The position numbers were made by a program, and so were the translations under genes. The notes below the pieces were generated by a model. That model searched no databases and was not told the origin of the DNA. It worked only from the letters and a program-made list of their open reading frames with translations. Source: Stereum hirsutum FP-91666 SS1 (Eukaryota > Basidiomycota > Agaricomycetes > Russulales > Stereaceae). From it: a stretch of DNA of 64,000 bases. How positions within the stretch are numbered: position 1 is the stretch's first letter; every line of letters begins with the position of its first letter. Shown here piece after piece: positions 58,729 to 64,000 of the stretch. The DNA lies in assembly GCF_000264905.1 (NCBI RefSeq), contig NW_006763136.1, positions 1,765,550-1,829,549 on the forward strand, given 5' to 3'.

Positions 58729-60702
58729 ATGACCGCTCCGACCCGTCGCGTGACATACGGTTCGTGTTTGCAACTTTGTCGACTCTCTGTCCTATGCTAA
58801 TCATACTCAACGTCCATTTACCTAGTCCGTCTAGGCAACTCTGGGCTCAAAGGTGCGTACCCACCCTTCGGGAACCCATATCAATCTATCAACATTATGT
58901 AGTATCCAAGATCATTTTGGGCTGCATGAGCTACGGATCTTCAAAATGGATGCCTTGGGTTCTGGATGAAGAAGAAGCTGTCAAGCATATCAAGTATGCG
59001 TACGTATCTCCAACATCTTTGACCATGCTTACTCCCCTTCTTCAGTTTACTGCGTCGACCTAGAGCTTACGCATAATCCTTAGTTATGATGCGGGTATCC
59101 AGACGTTCGACACCGCTAACGTGCGTCTTGTTTCATGCTTCTATCCATCAGTGTAGACTGAATTCTCCTTGTGCCCATACCTAGGTATATTCCGCTGGCG
59201 AGAGCGAGATCATCCTCGGAAAAGCCATCAAGCAGCTTGACCTTCCCCGCGAAGAGATCGTCATAATGACCAAGGTCAGCGTTATGCTCAACACCCCACT
59301 TTCTCTTCCAAACCGTCAAGCCGGGGAACTCAGAATTTCGTCGTGTCAATAGGTTGGCCTCACCGTAGCCCGGACGCCTGATCAAGCCGAGATGGTGCGC
59401 GTACTTTTCAACCCTGCTCAAGCGGAGAAAGAGGGATACGTCAATCAGCGCGGGTTGAGCAGGAAACATATATTCGACAGCGTGAAGGCGAGTCTGGAGA
59501 GATTGGGGGTGGAGTACATCGACGTGTTGCAATGTGAGTTGCTGTCATAGCTCAGCCATTGGCGTTAGTAGAGGGTACCATGGACTGACGGTATTGACAG
59601 GTCATCGATTTGACTCGGAGACGCCCATCTCAGAGACGGTGAGATCAACTTGAAGCTTCACAGCTCGACAGATGCGGGGTACTTATTATATGTTTATTTC
59701 AGATGGAAGCTCTGCACGATGTTGTGCAAGCTGGCTATGTCCGGTATATAGGCATGAGCGCGTGCTATGCCTGGCAGTGTACGTCTTCTATCAACTCACT
59801 TCGTTTCCTGCATGCGATGCTGATCACTTGGATATGTAGTCCAGTTAATGCAGAGTATGGCCTTTCATTATATGAAGTGGTAAATGCTGATACAGTGCTC
59901 GACGTCACAGACTACGCGATCGAAAATAACTTCACTCCCTTCATCTCGATGCAGAACCAGTACAACCTCCTCTATCGCGAAGAAGAGCGAGAGATGATGC
60001 CTACCATCAAGGTTAGTCATGCAATCTACCCACTTCTATGCACCGACAGAGAGCAAACACACACCCTCTACTCGTCTGTGTGTCGACAGCATTTCGGCGT
60101 AGGCTCCATCCCATACAGCCCACTCGCCCGTGGTGCAGTGACCCGTCCTTACCAACCCGAAGGCAAGAGTGAAGGCAACGATACGGGTTCTAAGAGGGGA
60201 GAGATGGAGTCTGCGTCTCTTTATTTCAAAACTTACTTTGGGGAGGGTTCTGGTGGGAAGGTAATCGTCGATCGGTAAGTTTATTCACTTAGTATGCCGT
60301 GGTTCTTCAGGTGTGGGCTGTGCCGGTGATCATACTCACTCCGAATGTACATCGAATGTGTAGTGTTCAGGAGCTTGCCAGGAAGCGCGGTAAGACGATG
60401 GCGCAGATAGCTCTGGCGTGGGTCATAGCTAAAGATGGTGAGCAGTTCTCTCGCGATAACTCATCCTATTACCTGTGATATATAACGTACTGAATGTACC
60501 TGGTCAGCGGTATCTGCTCCCATCATCGGAACCACATCGCTTGAGAAACTGGAGGATAACATAGGTAAGTGTCTGCTTTTTTCTCCTAGATGGTTAACTG
60601 AACCACGTTCAAATTGCAGGTGCCTTGGAAATTGAGCTCAGAGTGGATGAAATGAAGTATCTCGAAGAAGGCTATAGCGCATTGCCGGTTACTGGCCACT
60701 GA
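58729..60702 (+). CDS. Aldo-keto reductase, tandem copy 3
   Basis: Fourteen exons, 363 residues: 58729..58759, 58826..58852, 58903..58999, 59084..59120, 59186..59275, 59353..59533, 59601..59638, 59703..59778, 59840..59854, 59911..60011, 60090..60274, 60364..60437, 60508..60564 and 60620..60702. Tetrad: D61, Y66, K94 and H156. It has the largest number of introns of the three and is probably closest to the ancestral structure. After K94 the segment RTPDQAEMVRVLFNPAQ replaces the different loops of copies 1 and 2. A longer loop around residues 255-285 (with KSEGNDTGSKRGEMES) is also specific to it. Variation is concentrated in loops near the active site, while the barrel core is conserved, as expected when duplicated AKRs acquire different substrates. 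Confidence 0.92.
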
Positions 60703-61291
60703 AGGGAGACTCTTTTCGCTTGTACGAAGGAAGTGCAATGAGTCTTACCATCGTCGTCAGTTTGGGTCTTTCGTCATAGTGTGGCCGATTAACGCCGCAC
60801 TCAGCATACAGTGCTTGTACGCCAGAAGTTTGTTAGCTCATTTGTTTACTGCGCAGCTCCTGAGAGCTCGTGAATCATCTGCTGGAAATAGCATCTCATG
60901 AATCTGTGGACTGAAGTTGGGAAACGGCTCTCATGGTCGAGTCCAAGTCGAGGTTGGTTCGAGTTTCCGCCTTTACGCTTTCCAATTTGAAGACGTCCAC
61001 TTGGGATGGTCGGGTTGTACATACATCGATTGGGTGAATTCGTAGAAGACCAACGAGCAGAAAGCAGAGGGTGTGTTGTGTGGCGCAGGGTGGCGTACCA
61101 AAAATACCAAGCCGCCGGAGCCGATTGTTTGGCGCGTGGTTCGAGTGCCAAGTTGAGCTCAAAACATGACGTCACCTGCCCTCCTCCTCCACAGCCAAAT
61201 ATAACACCAGGGCGTCGAAGATGCCTCCGCTGCTGCAAACACCCACGGTACTTGTCCACAACCGTCAACACCTTCGTCGCCGTCATCCACG
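60703..61291. other. Spacer and promoter of the PAF-acetylhydrolase-like gene
   Basis: Same-strand spacer. It contains a perfect TGACGTCA palindrome (61167..61174) and a weak TATA-like AATATAA near 61198. No gene was recognised. Confidence 0.5.
61167..61174. promoter_or_regulatory. CRE-type palindrome TGACGTCA
   Basis: Perfect 8-bp binding site for CREB/ATF-type bZIP factors, 118 bases upstream of the downstream gene's start codon. Stress or cAMP responsiveness is an inference from the site alone. Confidence 0.5.
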
Positions 61292-63967
61292 ATGCCCAAC
61301 TCTCCCCATCTACCGCCAGCACCAACAGGCCACAAGATTATGCACTCTTCCAACACTCCATACGCCGACAGCGAAGAAACCACACCACACACCGCAACAC
61401 ATACCATTGAACAGAGCGACGGTCCAGAGGTACCTCTAATCCAGACGAAACCCAGAAAATCACCATTTGGCTCCCTTCTTTCTCGAACTCTACCACAATA
61501 TTCTGGCGAGTACGCCGTGGGTGTCTGCGATGTCGAGGTACCCACCGCCCGTCAGACATTTGGAAACTTCAAACATAAAAGCATGCCGGACGCTGCTGCT
61601 GGCCTCGCCATGGACAGCGTGTTGTTTACGCTATTTTACCCCATTGAACAGCCGAAGAAACCGAATCCTGTAGTCTGGTTTCCGAGGTATGTCTTCCATT
61701 TGCTCTCCTTCGTCCTCGATCGCGCCTGCGGAGTGAGGAGTCTCCGTGGTATCGCACATGTCGATCCAGTCGCTCTGTGCTGTTTCTTCGTAACGAATGC
61801 CAAAACACACGCTTCTGGATTACCTTGTTGTTCTTCTCGACGCTTACTTCTCGACTCAGTCTGAAGCAAACCATAGACGGCTTTCTTAAGATGGCCCATC
61901 GAACACCTAATATTTGGTACCGGATGATATCCTGTAAGTTATTGCTCATTTACCTCAGTTCATCGTGAAGCGGGTTCTCTGTGCTTGAGACCCTAGTATC
62001 ACCAACGCGCTACCGTGCAGTGTGGACCGGGTGCTCCATCTCGTCACACCCTCAATGCAGTTCCACACATTTTGTGTGCATAAAGCTGCCTATCAGCTTG
62101 ATTTTTACACTGGTACTTAGGGGGTCCATCGTTGAAGCCCATCCCGTGCTCAGACACTGCAGAACACATTGCTCGTCGCATGTGGCGCAAATCATACCCA
62201 AATAGAAATTTAATACCTGTCAAATATAACGTCTTTGTCTTCCTATTTCATCCACCTGTCGAACGGAAACTAACTCTTCTTTTCCTCGTCTTCCAGACCC
62301 CTTGGCTGCCGCAACCGTCTGGGGAACAACCTTCCCCGCCCAAGCTAATGCCCCCTTACTGACGCCACCGAAGAAACTGGGCAAGTGGCCCGTCATGATC
62401 TTCAGCCACGGTGTTGGTTGCTCTCGTTTAATGTACTCCGCCTTCTGTGGCGAGATGGCCAGCAGAGGTTACATCGTGGCTGCCCTGGAACATAGAGACG
62501 GAACGAGTCCCAGTTCGAAGATTACGAGCGAGGACGGCGAGGAGCGGATGTTGCATTGGTTAGAATGGACAGATTTGGAGTAAGTATCACCATTCTCTTC
62601 GATTTGGCTGCCCGTGTCAGTCGCTGACGGCTTTGCGTGGCGTTCTCATATAAGGTGGCCTGATTTGGACCCACAACCAGCAGACGATACAACGGTGCGA
62701 CATGAACAAATCAAGCTCCGTTGCGCCGAAGTTGAAGAAACAATCAAAGCAATACGATCACTCACGTCGTCTAATTCCCCACTCTCCGAGGAAGAGCTCA
62801 CTGCAGCCATCGAGGCCGAAGCCAAGGACCCCGCGTCAGGATCAGCGAAGGAGGGACATCCGCAGACAGATATGGCTGCAAGGGTAGCGGCACAGCAGAC
62901 AGTCTGTGATACGACGAATTTGATGTTATTGGGTTTGAGGGCGCCGGAAAATATGGACTGGAGACTTTGGGAAGGAAATGTGGATGCGGATGAGCCGGTT
63001 ATGGCGGGCCATTCATTGGGTGGTGCGGTCGCGGTGAGTTGGGCGTGAATGAATTGCTCCTGTCGTGCTTGGTGTAATAGCGGGGCCGCAAACACATTTG
63101 CTGACGATTCTCGAATTTGAACAGATGGAGATGTCGTCGCGGAACGAGATCCCCTTTAAAGCCATTGTTGCGATGGATCCTGCAGTCCAACGTACGCCGT
63201 CCTCTTCCTGATGCCTCGGGTCTGAGCTCATAGACTAATTAATGCGGCCTTTAGGTTGTGAGCCCTGGACAGGCACCCTTCCTCATCCCCTTCTCTGCGT
63301 GAACTCCGAAGAATTCAGTGTCGGGAAGGAATATGCTATCTGGAACTCGCAGATGAAAGATACTATCGAGCACAGCGTCAAGCCGATGTCTTCTGTGTTC
63401 ACGATTCGTAAGTTCTCCTATTCCCTTCCAATATACCGTCAACTCATCTGTCTCGCGATCTTCTGCTTGGTCTATAACAAAATAGCCGGTGCTACTCATC
63501 CCTCTTTCTCGGACATCTTCCTCATCCTCCCTGAAAAGGTCAACCGCCTCACAGGCCTCAAGGTCGACGCACACACCGTGCTCGATCTCTGCATCGGAGC
63601 CGTCTGGGACTTTGTCCGCGGCATGTCGCAAGCCACGCGCATGCGTGCCACGGAGTACACGCCCGCTCCGCCGCGCAGCTCGCGAAAGTCGAGTTCAGCG
63701 ACGATCGCCAGTCTTGCGAGCGCGACGGGCGGTAAAGGAAAGAGTGTCAATTCTTCGACTGGCGGTGGAAACGGGAGTGTGGAGGGGAGTCCGAATTTGA
63801 GTGTTGGAGGGAAGAGTGCGAAACATGGGAATGGGGGTGAGAGCAGTAAGGAGAAAGAGAAACAGAAAGTTAAAATCGAACATGAGAAGGAGAAAGAGAA
63901 GGATGCGCAGGGGTTGCCGAGGAAGCCTGTCGGGAAAATTGGGCAGTTGATTCATCATCCTTTCTGA
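61292..63967 (+). CDS. Platelet-activating factor acetylhydrolase-like phospholipase (PAF-AH isoform II type)
   Basis: Seven exons, 610 residues: 61292..61686, 61860..61933, 62297..62579, 62655..63033, 63125..63191, 63255..63407 and 63486..63967. The N-terminal part has LPQYSGEYAVGVCDVEVP and LFTLFYPIE, as in plasma-type PAF-AH. Central motifs are WPVMIFSHGVGCSR (oxyanion region) and AGHSLGGA, with the nucleophilic Ser in GHSLGG. Then AIVAMDPAVQ carries the expected Asp, and GATHPSFSD the His region. The family removes short acyl chains from phospholipids. The C-terminal 120 residues are Ser/Gly/Lys-rich and probably disordered, and a fungal extension. Introns 1 (173 nt) and 2 (363 nt) are long for this window. 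The splice RS/LKQTIDGFLKMAHRTPNIWY and SYPLAAATVWG supports them. Confidence 0.9.
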
Positions 63968-64000
63968 ATACTCGTGATTCTACATGTTCGCCACATAGCC

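Overview
This is a gene-dense 64 kb stretch of a filamentous basidiomycete nuclear genome, most likely an agaricomycete. The coding signals are GC-rich and nearly all genes are split by short introns (usually 50-75 nt, GT-AG). Several genes have very small exons (11-17 nt). The gene content is typical of mushroom-forming fungi. I resolved 24 gene models plus one gene cut by the left edge. Almost all were rebuilt exon by exon, with exon lengths and reading phase checked.

Layout. 1-10 kb: start of an unknown gene (minus, cut by the edge), a bHLH transcription factor, two tandem paralogues of an unrecognised family with a small non-autonomous DNA transposon between them (546 bp, perfect 8-bp target duplication), and a secreted tannase/feruloyl esterase. 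10-20 kb: a P-loop ATPase (ATPase_2 type), then a stand-alone RNase III-domain protein facing an Argonaute tail to tail, which makes a two-gene RNA-silencing neighbourhood. 21-31 kb: housekeeping and mitochondrial genes: ketopantoate reductase-like protein, a small mitochondrial-type protein, PPX1-like exopolyphosphatase, URM1, an RCF1/HIG1-domain protein and ISD11. 31-45 kb: a 21-exon MFS transporter, a PQ-loop membrane protein, a coiled-coil protein, the splicing factor CLF1 and, divergent from it, QTRT2. 45-64 kb: an NRPS-like adenylation-carrier-reductase enzyme, a 2.6 kb gene-poor stretch with a 94-bp tandem duplication, a mitochondrial J-domain protein, three tandem aldo-keto reductases with differing intron patterns, and a PAF-acetylhydrolase-like lipase.

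How the genes fit together. Most neighbours are unrelated housekeeping genes, as is usual in fungi. Three groupings stand out: the RNase III/Argonaute pair; the URM1-ISD11 pair, whose products belong to one sulfur-relay pathway in yeast; and the right-hand accessory region, where an adenylate-forming reductase lies about 4 kb from a reductase array and could be specialised metabolism. No rRNA, tRNA, CRISPR or prokaryotic-type feature was found.
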